64,000 bases of DNA, from assembly GCA_965223165.1 (NCBI GenBank), contig CBDCVQ010000019.1, positions 496,001 through 560,000 of the forward strand, written 5' to 3'. This DNA comes from JABDMH01 sp965223165 (GTDB lineage Bacteria > Bacteroidota > Bacteroidia > Chitinophagales > Saprospiraceae). Of this stretch, positions 1 to 10,900 are shown in pieces. The notes under the pieces are model-generated. The model saw nothing but the letters and a program-made list of their open reading frames with translations, was not told the origin of the DNA and made no database searches. How positions within the stretch are numbered: position 1 is the first letter of the stretch; the number at the start of each line of letters is the position of its first letter. A program made the position numbers and the translations under genes.

Positions 1-580
1 CTCTAATAAACACGGGGGACTTTGCCACAACTGAAGTCAGCTCTTTGCCTGCGTCCGTCACGCTTTCCACCAGCACGGAGTAATAACCTTAATTGACCCT
101 TAGTTCTAATAAACACGGGGATTTTGCCCCAACCGAAGTCAGCTCTCGTCCTACGTCTCTCATGCTTTCCACCAGCAGGGGAGTAATACTGTCAATTGAC
201 CCTTAGTTCTAGTAACCATGGGGATTTTGCCCCAACTGAAGTCAGCTTCTTTACCTATTTCCCTTGCACTTTCCACTAGCAGGGGGAAATAACCGTTAAT
301 TGACCCTTAGTTCTAATAAACACGGGGATTTTGCTACAACCGAAGTCAGCTCTTTGCCTGCGTCCGTCACGCTTTCCACCAGCAGGGGGGAAATAACCGT
401 TAATTGACTTTTAGTTCTAATAAACACGGGGATTCTGCCTCAACCGAAGTCAGCTCTCTGCCTGGGTCCTTCACGCTTTCCACCAGCAGGAGGGGAATAA
501 CCGTTAATTGACCCTTAGTTCTAATAACCATGGGGATTTTGCTACAAGTGAAATCAGCTCTCCTGGAGCTATCCGATGGA
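1..580. repeat. R1: six tandem copies of a 103-104 bp non-coding unit
   Basis: The word TTCTAATAA (or a one- or two-base variant) followed by ACACGGGGATTTTGC recurs at about 1, 104, 207, 311, 415 and 519, giving a regular 103-104 bp period. Each unit continues through CCGAAGTCAGCTCT, a variable CCTGCGTCCGTCACGCTTTCCACCAGCAG stretch and AATAACCGTTAATTGACCC. The last copy fades out near 575. The array may continue left of the window. Two more copies lie at 26869-27013 in the opposite orientation, so this is a dispersed family. Short reading frames inside it merely follow the repeat and look spurious. Confidence 0.9.
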
Positions 581-593
581 GCCAATGAAAAAA

Positions 594-765
594 GTCTTTG
601 GTCCGCATACTTCGTTGCAAAGCCTCGCCGTAGCCAAGGCTAGCCATCCACCCGCTATCGCGGTTCCCTCACTTCTCGCATTGTCATGCTCGACTCCACA
701 AGATCGTTCGGTCATACCTCTTCTGCGAACAAAATCCTATTAGAATTATTCAACATATCTAATGC
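594..765 (+). repeat. R2: dispersed repeat of about 170 bp, left copy
   Basis: This stretch, from GTCTTTGGTCCGCATACTTC to ATTCAACATATCTAATGC, matches the reverse complement of 27381-27551. By eye I count about eleven differences, including a one-base gap. No convincing reading frame is conserved. It directly follows the R1 array and lies just beyond the 3' end of the CHAT gene. The two copies are inverted relative to each other and bound about 26.6 kb. Confidence 0.9.
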
Positions 766-784
766 ACAGTCTTACTCAGGCCTT

Positions 785-3700
785 CTACAGCACCTGCCGG
801 ATAGCCAATGCCACGAAAATCAACAGGACAAGCGCTAGCAGCAAGTACAAACCAAACCGGGCAAGGAAGCTACCCTGGATCGGATCACCGGCACCCATGA
901 GCACAAACTGACTCCAGAAGTAAGGATGTGCAAAGTATTCGGTCACTTCCCTGGAGTAGAAGAGATAGTTTCGTTTGGCGTCTTGCAAGGCAACCTCCTG
1001 ACGCTGACCCGCCTTGATCTCTTGAAAGAAATGCTCCATAATGAGCCTGGACGACCAGTCATTGGCATTCCACAAGGTCATCAGGACGTTGTCCGCGCCC
1101 GCCTCAAAGAAGGACCGGGCCAAGTTTAGGATGCCTTCTCCCCGCACCACTTTGCCGACCCCGGTGTTGCAAGCGCTTAGCGCCACTAACCTCGCCTGCA
1201 AATCCAGGTTTTGCACCTCATAGAAATGTAAGGCATTGTCTGTGGTGGGATCCGGTGCATCCCCGCTCAGATCCGGGTTGGTAAATAGCAGCTTGGACAG
1301 GGCCGGCTCCAGATCATCGACCAGGGCATGCATGGAGAGGTGCAAGATGTCATGATCATGGCTGGTACGCCTAAAGGCTTGCTCGGTGGCATCGCTGGCG
1401 AGGAAATATCGCCCATCCCATACCGCATTGCTAGATCGTACCTCGTCCTGATTGTAGTTGAGTGGAGCTACACCGGAATGTGAGTCATAGGTGGGTGCCA
1501 TGCCCAAATAGGGCTCCAAAGAAGTCTTCGGACGGTCTCGCCGCACCTCGGTCAGCAGACGCAGGGCCGCCATGTATCGCACAGATCGATCGCCAAATAG
1601 GAATGGCAGATCGCGGTAGTAGTGGCCCCCGGTCAATAGGTCGGGCCGGTCCTCGATCAAAAGCTCAAAAGGCAGGTGAGAAAGTATGCCATCCGGCACA
1701 ATGAGCAATTTGGTGATGTCGGGACGAAGGAAGGGCTCTACGAGATGCTGATACAGCGTGTGGCTAGTTTCGCAGAAGGCTGTGAAATGACCGGCCCACT
1801 CATCGCTACCAAAATTCGGTGGTTTCTGCTGGAGGTGGTTCTGCCTAAACTCGGACACCAGCCGTCGGATATCATCGGCCAAGGGCAGGAGATGAAAACG
1901 GACATCCTCATGCGCAATGGCCAATACGCCCAGCATCTCCTCTCCCATAAAATATTCCAAGCACAATTCACCAGGCGGCAAGTGATCACGTTGAAACAAT
2001 GATAAATCAGGCAGTGATTGGGCGACTACCTTGTAATCAGCGCTATCGATCTGGCGCCGCAGGCGGATGGCCTGACTCTTTAGATCCATGATCGAATCGG
2101 CCAGCGGGGTGTTTGGCTGCGGTCTATGGACAAACTGCAGGTAGTGAATCATAGAATCAAGGGAGGACCATTCCTCGTAAAGGGGATCCTCAGCGGCAGA
2201 CGTCGTGCGGTGTTGGAGTGTTTGGGCAAGCAGAATCGCCTTGCTCTCTTCAAAGTAGCCAAATATGTCTGGTAGCAAGTCGTGACGGTCATGTTCTGCG
2301 ACCAGCTGATGGGATACGGCAAGTAGCTGATCGAACAGCCGATAGTTTTGGGAGACAAGCCGGCTCTTGGATTCCTTCTCCACCAATTCATAGCGCCAGT
2401 ACTCCGCGATATCTCGGACTTGCAAATACAGATCTCGAATGCGCAGCAGATCAGCCTCGCTTCCGTCTGAGACAGACCACTCTTGATCGGCCATCTCCAT
2501 CAGCGTTTCCATACAAGCATGGGGGGAGAGGATACGGCGAAAATCCCCACGAAAGTCAAATCCGGTTGCAAGCAGCGATGAATCCAGCAGGGCCGCGCTG
2601 TGCCGGATCTCACCTTGTGCCCGCTTCACCCGTGCCTTTGTCAGGTAAGCCTGGGCCATCTCCTCATTAACGCCCGCCGGAAACTCCCGTCGGTGAATCT
2701 GAAGCGCCCGGTCCACGTGGTCGAGAGCCGAACCCAAATCACCCTGGAGGCGATAGGACTCACTCAGCCCCCAATGTGACCGCGCGACCTCGATGTCGTC
2801 TTCTCCCAGATGAGCTACCCGGTACTTGAGCCCCAGCCCACCCAGTTCAATCGCTCGGTCGTAATTGCCAAATTGCTGCTCGCATAGCCCCAAGTTATGG
2901 TAGGGACGTCCCAGATCTTGGAAGTTCTTCGGTTCCTTATGACGCAGGGTATCGATCGCGATCTGCAGGTAATGCATGGCCGAATCGAAGTGACCAGCTT
3001 CGAAGTAGGCATCTCCCAAGCCATTGTAATGACTTCCCTTTCGGTCATTCCCAGATTGTGCAATGATTTTCTTGAAACATTCGATGGCCAAGGCATACTC
3101 ACCAACCTTTTTGTAGTTGTTGCCGAGATTATTCAGAATGGTCGTTAGATCCGTATGGCCCATCGCAGAGTACAGTCGGTACAAATCCTCATTGGCAGCC
3201 AGCGTCTGCCGATGAAGGCCTTGGTCCAGATAAATGGCCACGATGTTGATCTGATTCCTGCTCAGGTAGAAGCTGTTTGGATTGCCGATTTTGTCTAGAA
3301 TCGCCATGGCTTGCCGGGTGAATTTCAAACCACTTTGAAAGTCGCGGTGGTGCTTCCACATCATGTAACCCTTCAGCGCATGTACTCTTGCCCAATAGTA
3401 TTCGGGCGGTGGCTGGGCACCCTCATAGAGCGAAATCGCCTTTTCGATGGTGGTCAATGCCTCCTCCTCTTCATCAGCGAAGAACTGCTGGACCGATTGG
3501 ACAAAGAGATGGTAGGCCCAGTGTTCGAGATTCTCACTCGTAGTGTCTAGTAATCGCCAGCTCTCCTCCAGCCACCGAGCGTCATTCGAAACAAATGCCA
3601 GGCGGGCGTAAATGATGCCTTCCAATTCTTCCCGACGATCGGATGTGCTCAAGTGGGAGATGGCCTCACCAAAGGCGGAGGCCGCCGAATCCCTGTGACC

Positions 3701-3943
3701 ATTGACCTCATAGCATTTCCCCAACCAATAATGTCCTTCAGTTAACCTGTCTTCTGCGCTTTGATCGATCAGCTTGGTGAGGGCTCGTTTGCTAGCATCG
3801 AGAGCCTCCTTGATCTCGCCCCGAAGATAGTGGCGGTCCGTCTCCTGGAATAGATCTTGGCCCACTGCAAGGCTTGTGGTCAGGCATACCCAGCCCAGGA
3901 TCAAAGGAAAGATCACAAGGAGTAACTTCTCACAAACTAGCAA
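785..3943 (-). CDS. Secreted TPR-CHAT domain protein (caspase-like peptidase fold)
   Basis: A 1052-residue protein with an N-terminal signal peptide (hydrophobic core ending near GQDLF). About 600 residues of tetratricopeptide-type helices follow, for example GNNYKKVGEYALAIECF and GLGDAYFEAGHFDSAMHYL. The C-terminal third is a CHAT domain, the caspase-HetF-associated peptidase fold. The likely catalytic histidine is in HLSMHA near residue 872 and the cysteine in SACNTG near residue 925; both are present, so it may be an active protease. A single hydrophobic segment in the last 25 residues should anchor it in a membrane, with the CHAT domain probably on the periplasmic side. The neighbour on the same strand is a collagen-like S74 protein. 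Substrate and role are unknown; CHAT-TPR proteins elsewhere act in proteolytic signalling or defence, but no partner is visible here. Confidence 0.9.
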   Translation of the reverse strand: MLVCEKLLLVIFPLILGWVCLTTSLAVGQDLFQETDRHYLRGEIKEALDASKRALTKLIDQSAEDRLTEGHYWLGKCYEVNGHRDSAASAFGEAISHLSTSDRREELEGIIYARLAFVSNDARWLEESWRLLDTTSENLEHWAYHLFVQSVQQFFADEEEEALTTIEKAISLYEGAQPPPEYYWARVHALKGYMMWKHHRDFQSGLKFTRQAMAILDKIGNPNSFYLSRNQINIVAIYLDQGLHRQTLAANEDLYRLYSAMGHTDLTTILNNLGNNYKKVGEYALAIECFKKIIAQSGNDRKGSHYNGLGDAYFEAGHFDSAMHYLQIAIDTLRHKEPKNFQDLGRPYHNLGLCEQQFGNYDRAIELGGLGLKYRVAHLGEDDIEVARSHWGLSESYRLQGDLGSALDHVDRALQIHRREFPAGVNEEMAQAYLTKARVKRAQGEIRHSAALLDSSLLATGFDFRGDFRRILSPHACMETLMEMADQEWSVSDGSEADLLRIRDLYLQVRDIAEYWRYELVEKESKSRLVSQNYRLFDQLLAVSHQLVAEHDRHDLLPDIFGYFEESKAILLAQTLQHRTTSAAEDPLYEEWSSLDSMIHYLQFVHRPQPNTPLADSIMDLKSQAIRLRRQIDSADYKVVAQSLPDLSLFQRDHLPPGELCLEYFMGEEMLGVLAIAHEDVRFHLLPLADDIRRLVSEFRQNHLQQKPPNFGSDEWAGHFTAFCETSHTLYQHLVEPFLRPDITKLLIVPDGILSHLPFELLIEDRPDLLTGGHYYRDLPFLFGDRSVRYMAALRLLTEVRRDRPKTSLEPYLGMAPTYDSHSGVAPLNYNQDEVRSSNAVWDGRYFLASDATEQAFRRTSHDHDILHLSMHALVDDLEPALSKLLFTNPDLSGDAPDPTTDNALHFYEVQNLDLQARLVALSACNTGVGKVVRGEGILNLARSFFEAGADNVLMTLWNANDWSSRLIMEHFFQEIKAGQRQEVALQDAKRNYLFYSREVTEYFAHPYFWSQFVLMGAGDPIQGSFLARFGLYLLLALVLLIFVALAIRQVL

Positions 3944-3990
3944 TCACCTATGCGATTTAACGGGATCATGGTCAATTCCTTTTCTGACAA

Positions 3991-5715
3991 CTATTTCTCG
4001 GCCAGCTGCTCGGTCAGTAGCGCTTCAATCTTAGCCATTTTTTTCCTCAGCACATCCAACTCCTCCTCCTGCTTTTCCAACCTTTCTCTTTGCGCTTCGA
4101 TAATGGTCTGCTGTTCTTGTACGGCCTTGATTGTCAGCACATTCAAGGCTTCATAATTGAGTGTCAGCATTTTGTCGTCTGAGATCGCATCCGTATTTCC
4201 CACAAGTTCCGGAAACAACTCACGCACTTCCTGCGCCACAAAACCCAGGGTATTCTTGTCTGAGGTGCTGGACTTGTAGCGGTAGGACACGGGATTTAGG
4301 CTCAAAAACAAAGGTAAGGTAGCGCCAAGCGACTGGATGTTGGTCTTGAGCCTGCGATCGGATGGAATATTCCAACTGCCATCGTCCTTGTCCAGGATGC
4401 GGCGCACGTTGGTCTCATATCGCCAGATCAGGTCGTTGGTATTGCTGTTACCCAGCTCGTTGAGGCCTCCGGGATTATTAGAGCCGCTCTGCTTCAGCAT
4501 GAAAAGGGACCATTGATTGCCATTGTCCGGGTCAAGAAATTCAACCTCCTGAGGTATCCCCAAGTCGCCATCCAGGTATGCGGCGTAGTCACTCACCTTA
4601 TTTTCTGTCGTCACATACAATCCGATATCCCGATCGTCGTCATCCCGATTGTTGTTGTTCGACCGATTTTCTACCTGAACCATCACACCGACGTTATGGC
4701 CATTCTTGTTGGCCTCGGTGCTGCCACCCATGCCTGCTCGGACCATCACACCCACATTGTCCGCGCCATTGCTTACTTCAAACATGGCGCCTCGCGAGAT
4801 ATCCGTGTTTTGATTCCCTTGGATCACCGCAATCACCCCGTCATTGGAAGCACTGCCCCCCTTGGCCTGAATGCGGATAGCCTCCAACTCGCCGCCATCG
4901 TCCTCGATGTCAAACATCATCATTTTTTCGATGTCCGGATTGTTGTCCAGCTTGAAGGTCATGCGAAACTCGGGATCCGGGCAACCGCCCACTCCAAATC
5001 GATCGTTAGAGGCCGGCGTGTCTAGACGGCCACAATCGCTAAAGTTACCCCCTCCGGATCCTGTATTATCAGAACTGGGTGTCCAGCGGTTGTTCACCCA
5101 TTTAAGCACCTCTCCCGAGGAGGGCGAACTCGTAGATAGAGCTCTCCCACGCAAGGCCGTAACGGTCGTGCTACCAGCATCTCCCTGCACATCCCCGTCC
5201 AGCGTGGACGTGCCTGAGTCGCCCTGAGGACCAGCCGGACCCTGTTCGCCCTGGGGACCTTGCGGTCCCTGTTCTCCTTGCGGTCCTTGGGGACCTGGCA
5301 CACCGCCCTCGGCCGATGCTTGGGCGTACAGTGCATACGGCACCGAGACCAGTTGTGTAGTGCCCAACGGCTCCACCGGACCAACATTCATGGCTCTCTC
5401 TACAGCTAAGTACTTCGGCCCCGCACCCCAATCGATAGAAGAGAATGACCCTTGGGTGGCCACGTTTTGACCAACGACGGCGTTGACCATCCCCAGGTCG
5501 TTTGTCGTGGTCGTCAGACGCTCGCTATACTCGGTGGTGCCGGTGGGAGAATCTGCCCGTATATGCAGTAGCAGAGTCACCTCTTGGTTGATCATAGGGG
5601 CGCCATCTGCATCTCGCAGCATGGCTTGATAGTTGAAGCCGCCAGGAACGTTTTGAGCGTAGATCGAAGTAAAAAGCAGAGCCAACAAGCTCCAGGTAAA
5701 GAGTAGCTGTTTCAT
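3991..5715 (-). CDS. Collagen-like surface protein with C-terminal S74 intramolecular chaperone
   Basis: 574 residues from the ATG at 5715, chosen because it opens a clean signal peptide (MKQLLFTWSLLALLF...YAQ); an in-frame start 42 bp upstream would put charged residues before it. The N-terminal region (GFNYQAMLRDADG to VPYALYAQASA) is a common Bacteroidota module. A short Gly-X-Y tract, GPQGPQGEQGP and similar, covers about residues 138-166 and should form a collagen-like trimer. The C-terminus, starting at SDRRLKTNI and ending in a heptad-rich coiled coil, is a peptidase S74 chaperone domain, which in phage tail spikes trimerises the fibre and then cleaves itself off. I infer a trimeric secreted fibre. 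It lies 47 bp downstream of nothing on its own strand and precedes the CHAT gene, so the two could be co-transcribed. Confidence 0.88.
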   Translation of the reverse strand: MKQLLFTWSLLALLFTSIYAQNVPGGFNYQAMLRDADGAPMINQEVTLLLHIRADSPTGTTEYSERLTTTTNDLGMVNAVVGQNVATQGSFSSIDWGAGPKYLAVERAMNVGPVEPLGTTQLVSVPYALYAQASAEGGVPGPQGPQGEQGPQGPQGEQGPAGPQGDSGTSTLDGDVQGDAGSTTVTALRGRALSTSSPSSGEVLKWVNNRWTPSSDNTGSGGGNFSDCGRLDTPASNDRFGVGGCPDPEFRMTFKLDNNPDIEKMMMFDIEDDGGELEAIRIQAKGGSASNDGVIAVIQGNQNTDISRGAMFEVSNGADNVGVMVRAGMGGSTEANKNGHNVGVMVQVENRSNNNNRDDDDRDIGLYVTTENKVSDYAAYLDGDLGIPQEVEFLDPDNGNQWSLFMLKQSGSNNPGGLNELGNSNTNDLIWRYETNVRRILDKDDGSWNIPSDRRLKTNIQSLGATLPLFLSLNPVSYRYKSSTSDKNTLGFVAQEVRELFPELVGNTDAISDDKMLTLNYEALNVLTIKAVQEQQTIIEAQRERLEKQEEELDVLRKKMAKIEALLTEQLAEK

Positions 5716-5865
5716 AAGTTTTTTGTTTAGTTGCCTGATGTGGTGATCAGTCACCATAAGTTAGATAATTGTCGGAAAAAAGTTCTCCAGGCGTTAATGG
5801 CCGCAGATCCTCAAAAGGTTACCCCTAGCACGCGATTTTTTTCAGGAGTACAGAGTCCCGCAGAA

Positions 5866-7349
5866 TTACCGCGCCAGCTCTGCTGGGAAGGAGGAGGGAT
5901 CCAGATTCCACAGCATAGGTAGTAACAGAAAGGTGAGCAGCGTAATGAGCACTATAGAGATGAGATTCATCCAGATGCCTGTCCTCACCATATCAGGTAT
6001 ACGCAGATAGCCCGAGCCGAAGACGACTGCATTGGGGGGTGTCGCTACAGGCAGCATGAAAGCGCAGGAGGCCGCGGCCGTGGCGCCCACCATCAAAATA
6101 AAAGGATGAACGTCAATGGTCAGCGCCAACGGCGCCAGGATGGGAAGCATCATGGCGGTAGTCGCCAAATTGGAGGTGATCTCTGTGAGAAAATTGACCG
6201 CAGCCACCAGAATGAGCAATAGGGCCAACAAACTAACCCCGTCAAGGAGCGTCATCTGCCCTCCCAAATAAGCGGCCAGCCCCGATGTCTTAAAGCCCTC
6301 TGCCAGCGCCAGTCCCCCACCAAAGAGCAACAACACACCCCAGGGAATTCTAACGGCCTCCGCCCATGTCAGCAGGCGACGTCGCTTATCGCGAGCAGCC
6401 GGCAGCAAGAATAGGCTGACCGCAGCCAGGATAGCGATAATCGTATCATCAATGCCAGGGAGCAGGTCCGTCAGGAAAAAGGAGCGGGTAATCCAGGCCA
6501 GCGCTGTGGTGACAAAAACGGCCAGCACCATTTTCTCTTCAAAGGATATTTTGCCCAGACTGGCCAATTGCCTGTCGATCTCCTCCTTGCCCCCGGGAAA
6601 GGCCGTTTGCTGAAAGCTAAACGCGAACGAGGTGAGATAACGCCAACAAATGAAAAGTAGCGTAATCGAGATCGGCAATCCGAAGACGATCCACTGAGAG
6701 AAGCTGATTTCGACACCATAGAGCTCCTGTACGATGCCGGCCAGTACCAGATTGGGAGGCGTACCGATCAATGTGGCCACCCACCGATCGAAGCGCTGTA
6801 GGCAATAGCCAGCATCAAGGCTTTGCCGAAGATCAGATTTTCGTCCTCCACCGTAGCCGGGTTGTCTCTGAGCTGGGCAATGATCGCCAGCCCGATGGGC
6901 AGCATCATGACCGAGGTGGCGGTGTTGGAGATCCACATAGACAAAAAAGCCGTGGCAATCATGAAGCCGAGGATGATGCTCTTGACGTTAGTCCCGATCC
7001 AACTGATAATGGTCAGCGCGATGCGCTTGTGCAGATTCCACCGCTCGATGGCGATGGCCAGCATGAAACCGCCAATGTAGAGGAAGATGTAAGGATGCCC
7101 GAACGAGGTCGTGGTTTCGCGTATGGGCAAAGCACCCGTGAGGGGAAAGAGCACAATGGGCAACAAGGACGTCACTTCGATCGGAATCGCCTCGGTGATC
7201 CACCAAACGGCGATCCATAAGGTGCAGGCCAGGACGGCATTGGCTTGGATAGAGAGCCCCTCCGGATGAAAGAACGCCAGCGTAAACATGCACATTAGAG
7301 GCCCCAGAAGGAGACCCACCCGTTTTGTACTTCGCTGTGATCCTGGCAT
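5866..7349 (-). pseudogene. DASS (SLC13) sodium/anion symporter, split by a one-base frameshift
   Basis: Two overlapping frames together give a full divalent anion:sodium symporter of about 490 residues. The first frame (start 7349) holds the N-terminal membrane segments and the SNT motif (WISNTATSVMMLPIG) and breaks after AYSASIGG. The second continues with TLIGTPPN, then a second set of segments with TSNLATTAMMLPI and ATPPNAVVFGSG, ending at 5866. Restoring one G in the GGG run at about 6780-6783 gives SIGGVATLIGTPPN, the expected family sequence. Relatives import dicarboxylates, sulfate or similar anions at the inner membrane. Because everything else is intact, this is either a very recent inactivation or a sequencing error in a short homopolymer. 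Confidence 0.85.
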
Positions 7350-7929
7350 TGGTCTGTAAAAACGCCTTCACCCAGAAGTTAACCTCTGGAGATGCAAGTC
7401 GTCCAAGATATCAATGAACCCGATCTAATCACTGCTGTGAAGTGACTTTTTTTGACCTATACCCGCCGAAGGACGCCCCTTCTGACTCGAATAAATTCGA
7501 TAGACTTCGCCGCACCTTGCTACCGATCATCGTGACTTGGCCCTCCCATATCGATAGCATATAAAGATATGGCAATACTTACTCTTTCCTATTTTCAGGG
7601 CTTGTTGCTAAGGCAGCTTCCTGCCATGCTGCATCGTTTTTGACTTGAAAAGTGCCAGGGGCACGGGAAGAGCTCTACAGTAACTCATCGCTTACCTTAC
7701 AATCTGGAGCTGAGAAGCAACTGCTGTAAAACTCGTGACCGTTTGTCGTCTGTGTACTTCTAAGAAGCTCTGGAAATCTTCAACTGACACAAGTCTGCTG
7801 GCGTGGACTTACAGAATTTTTCATCCGTTTCTGCGAGAGAACTGCTTGCCGTAAGGCACACCACTACGATGGTCGCCAATGGGTGTTCATCGGAGTGATA
7901 CATGATTGGAAATAATTAAACCTTGTTAT
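7350..7929. other. Divergent intergenic region, no gene seen
   Basis: About 580 bp between the start of the minus-strand symporter and the plus-strand SusC gene. It must hold both promoters, but I could not identify a convincing Bacteroidota -33/-7 pair. There is no tRNA-like structure or repeat from the other families in the window. A weak five-base-pair hairpin followed by a T run lies near 7429-7452, with no plus-strand gene before it to terminate. Confidence 0.5.
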
Positions 7930-10900
7930 ATGATGAAAAGCGCAACCTTGACTAGCCTTTTGCTGTCGTTGTGCCTGGTCGTACAGCTATCGGCACAACA
8001 GACAGTAAACGGGATTATCACCGACTCCAATGGCGAGGCCTTGATCGGTGTAAACATCCTCGAAAAAGGAACCGCAAACGGAGCCGTCACTGACTTTGAT
8101 GGCTCATACTCTATTACTGTGGCTGGCGCCGAAGCCATTCTTGTGTACTCCTATACGGGTTATACATCGATCGAGCGTGTTGTTGGCACAGTTACCAACA
8201 TTGATATGGTGATGGAAGAAAATGTAGAAGTGCTGGATGAGATTGTCGTCAGCGCACTGGGGTTCACCCAGAAAAAAGACGAGATCGGCTCCACATCTTC
8301 TTCTGTCAAAGCGGAAGACATCAATCGATCGGGCGAAGTCTCCATCCTGAATTCACTGGGAGGTAAAGCCTCCAATGTCCAGATCTCACGATCCAACGGG
8401 GATCCCGGTGCCGGTACCACCATACGTATCCGCGGGGCCAACACCATCACCGGATCCAGCAATCCGCTGGTCATCTTAGATGGTGTACCCATTAGCAATT
8501 CGACCCTGTATGGCGGAGGAAACGATGCCACCGGAGGTCGGACGGGTGGCGTATCGCAGCAATCACGGCTGAGCGACTTGAATCCCAACGATATCGAGTC
8601 CGTACAGATCCTGAAGGGGGCATCTGCAGCGGCCTTATGGGGATCTCGAGCTGCCAACGGCGTGTTGGTGATCACAACGAAGAATGGACAAGCTGGAAAA
8701 CTTAAGATAGACTACAAGGCCACTCTCTCGTTTGACGAGGTTAACGATCGGTTGGACATGCAGAGCACCTGGGGCCAGGGCCGCAGTGGGTCGTTTAGCG
8801 CCACATTGGCTGAATCCTGGGGAGATTACATTCCCGATCGTGCAGGCGGTACAGACGCTGTTGATCAAAGTGGGCGATACTATGAGGCCGCAGACGGCAC
8901 ACGCTATTATCCGATCTCGCAGAAGAACTCTAGAGAAACATTCGTCGATCAAAACTGGGACAATGTGTTCCAAACTGGTGGCTTCACCCAGCATGATCTG
9001 TCCATTAGCGGAGGGAGCGACAAGGCCACGTACTTCTTCAGTCTGGGTCGTTTAGATCAGGAAGGCATCATCCGTGAGTCGGACTACGATCGCACCAATC
9101 TTCGCCTGAACAACAAGTTCTTTTTGACCGATTGGCTGAGCGTCTCATCCAAGGCAGGGTACACCAACACCCGGTCAAACCGAATCCAGCAAAGCTCCAA
9201 CACCGCTGGATTGCTGTTGGGCCTGTTGCGTACACCCCCTGACTTTGACAATACCGACTACATTGGTACTTACTACGATGGTAAGGGTGGAGTTTTCCCC
9301 AATCGTCAGCGCGCCTACCGTCGATACCTCGGTAACAACTCCAACCCGATCTACAACAACCCAGGATGGACCGTCTTTGAGCAGACAGCAGAATCCAAGG
9401 TCAACCGCTTTATCATGTCTACGGAGATGAACATCACGCCATTAGATTGGCTGCAGTTCACACTGCGCGGGGGAATCGACAACTACGATGACAAACGTGC
9501 TTATCTTTTCCCCATTGGATCAGCGGGCGATCGCAATCCCGGCATCTTTGCCGAGGATGTCATCGGCGAGAAGGAGTTGAACTTTGACGCCATCGCCAAG
9601 GCCAACTTCTCTCTCAACAGAGACATTTCGCTGAATGCCACGGTCGGCTGGAACATCAATGACCGTACGCGCATTCGAAATTCGTCAGACATCACTGGAT
9701 TTTTGGTAGACGTGCGAAAGCAGACCACCGCCTTGAACACTTCTGCCACCGCCTCCACGGTAGAAAACAACAAGCGATTCATTCGCTCAAACCGGGGCTA
9801 TGCTGTTGTTGCAGCAGACCTTTATGATCAGCTCTTCATATCTGCCTCTGGCGGAGTAGAAGCAGCCTCGACTGTGAAGGGTACCTTCTTCTATCCGGCC
9901 GTGGATGCCGCCTGGCAGTTTACAAAGACGGTGGTGCGACCCGGCTTTTTGACCTTTGGTAAGCTGCGCGCCTCCTGGGGTAAGGTCGGTGTACAGCCTT
10001 TGCCCCATCGTTTTGAGTCACTAGCTGAATCTCCTTTTACCTATAGCACTTATAGTGACCCGCTCGATATTTCGTTGTTCGGCGGTGGATTTAGGGTAGA
10101 TGACGACCAGGGCAACCCGGATCTGGAGCCCGAGATCAAGACGGAATGGGAGATCGGCACAGACCTTCGATTTCTACGGGACAAGATCTCCCTGTCGATG
10201 ACCTACTATCAAAATGAGATTGACGGGCTGCTCTTTGGCGTTGATGTCACCCCATCGTCAGGTTTTGACACCAAATACTCCAATGCCGGACGGATGGAAA
10301 ACAAGGGATTTGAGTTGGAGATCGAGTACGACCTGCTCCGGGATTCAGACTGGGATGTGGGCCTCTTTGCCAACTTTAGCACCAACGAAAACAAAGTACT
10401 GGAGCTAGAAGGCACGGAGACGATCGATCTATCTCCTGGGGCTTCCGTGAGTTCAAGGGCCGTGGTCGGTTTCCCTTTGGGCGTTCTTTACGGCACTGGT
10501 TCAAGAATGGATGACAATGGTAACTTTCTATTAACTGAAAACGGATTCCCACAGACAACTGTTAGTCCCATCGTGCTAGGAGATCCAAATCCGAATTGGA
10601 GAGGTGGATTGGGTTTGCGAGCCAGTTGGAAAAACCTGGCTGTGAATGTACTGTTTGAGCATTCTCAGGGAGGTGATTTCTCGCCCCGCACCCAATGGGT
10701 ATTGAGACGATTTGGCACTACCCAAGAGACTGCCAATAGACTCACTCTTGATCAGGATCTGGTGAATTTTAGTGGTGATATCATTCCTGCTGGCACAACA
10801 GTACGAGGCAACATTGAAGATTTTGGAGGAGGGCCGGTCTTGTTAGATGAGACCTGGTACCGGACAGGAATTGGAGGCGGATTCGGAGATGGCCAAGCCT

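Noticed and set aside
1..580. CRISPR or phage-type direct repeats at the left end
   Set aside because: The 103-104 bp units are similar along almost their whole length, so there are no unique spacers.
7429..7452. Terminator-like hairpin with a T run
   Set aside because: Only a five-base-pair stem and no plus-strand gene before it.
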